A stretch of DNA of 64,000 bases from an uncultured Ignavibacteriota bacterium. Lineage in GTDB: Bacteria > Bacteroidota > Ignavibacteria > UBA10030 > UBA8401. The position numbers were made by a program, and so were the translations under genes. The stretch spans positions 1 to 64,000 of the forward strand of contig CAISDA010000020.1 in NCBI GenBank assembly GCA_903884005.1. Direction: 5' to 3'. Positions within the stretch are counted from its first letter, which is position 1; every line of letters starts with the position of its first letter. The notes beneath the pieces were generated by a model. That model ran no database searches. It was not told where the DNA came from and saw only the letters and a program-made list of their open reading frames with translations. Shown here one piece after another: positions 63,954-64,000 of the stretch.

Positions 63954-64000
63954 GTATAGATATCCGCCGCAACGGAGGCGAGTGACTCGGGGCATACAAT

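Overview
The window looks like a chromosomal piece of a Bacteroidota/Chlorobiota-type (FCB group) bacterium, most likely near the Ignavibacteria or Kapabacteria. This is an inference from three things. Large secreted proteins end in the NYPNPFNPSTTI-type C-terminal sorting domain of type IX secretion. Two-component propeller kinases of the Reg_prop/Y_Y_Y type are present. Several genes have TTG-N20-TAnnTTT-like promoters instead of E. coli-type ones. Most genes are GC-rich; the secreted-protein block and the gap before it are more AT-rich.

Layout. 1-5055 (minus strand): a YacP-like NYN nuclease with an SDR oxidoreductase, then an NFACT/RqcH-like protein with a receiver-DHp protein and an unknown exported protein. 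5056-5217: a divergent promoter region with two perfect, inverted DnaA boxes. 5218-11845 (plus): housekeeping genes yicC, gmk, rpoZ, coaBC, a family-4 uracil-DNA glycosylase, dnaB and a Tat-exported DUF1460 protein. 11929-13644 (minus): a secreted lamin-tail-domain protein. 13950-19566 (plus): an envelope-glycan-like cluster of LamG-VanZ, NadE-like enzyme, acyl carrier protein, acyl-CoA ligase-like enzyme and WecB. 19576-28809: a signalling block made of a receiver-DHp protein, a six-PAS kinase and an OmpR-type regulator (minus), then a propeller LytS-type kinase overlapping its LytTR regulator (plus).

29033-35950 (plus): glutamine synthetase, ssb, a CBS-domain CorC-like membrane protein, gamma-glutamyltransferase, prfA and tadA. 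35951-37101 is a long AT-rich gap. 37102-48065 holds three successive secreted T9SS-type proteins with cohesin-like and Ig-like modules; the first also has a dockerin-like segment, and the second and third share their last ~285 residues. Then come a CAU-anticodon tRNA, a truncated nucleotidyltransferase remnant, a DUF2007-phosphoglucose isomerase fusion, a TonB-dependent receptor and a five-bladed-propeller glycosidase-like lipoprotein. 54559-63267 is a second signalling block: a giant hybrid propeller kinase with two receivers and an HPt domain, a receiver/zinc-ribbon protein, a decayed copy of the HPt region, and a second hybrid kinase. The window ends in a mosaic of gene fragments (tricorn protease and a T9SS sorting domain).

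Two families of short palindromic repeats are scattered through the intergenic gaps. The main candidates for something new are the NadE/ACP/ligase/VanZ cluster, the two receiver-DHp proteins lacking an ATPase domain, the DUF2007-PGI fusion, the DnaA-box pair, and the HPt copy that lost its histidine. No CRISPR array, phage, transposase gene or rRNA was seen.
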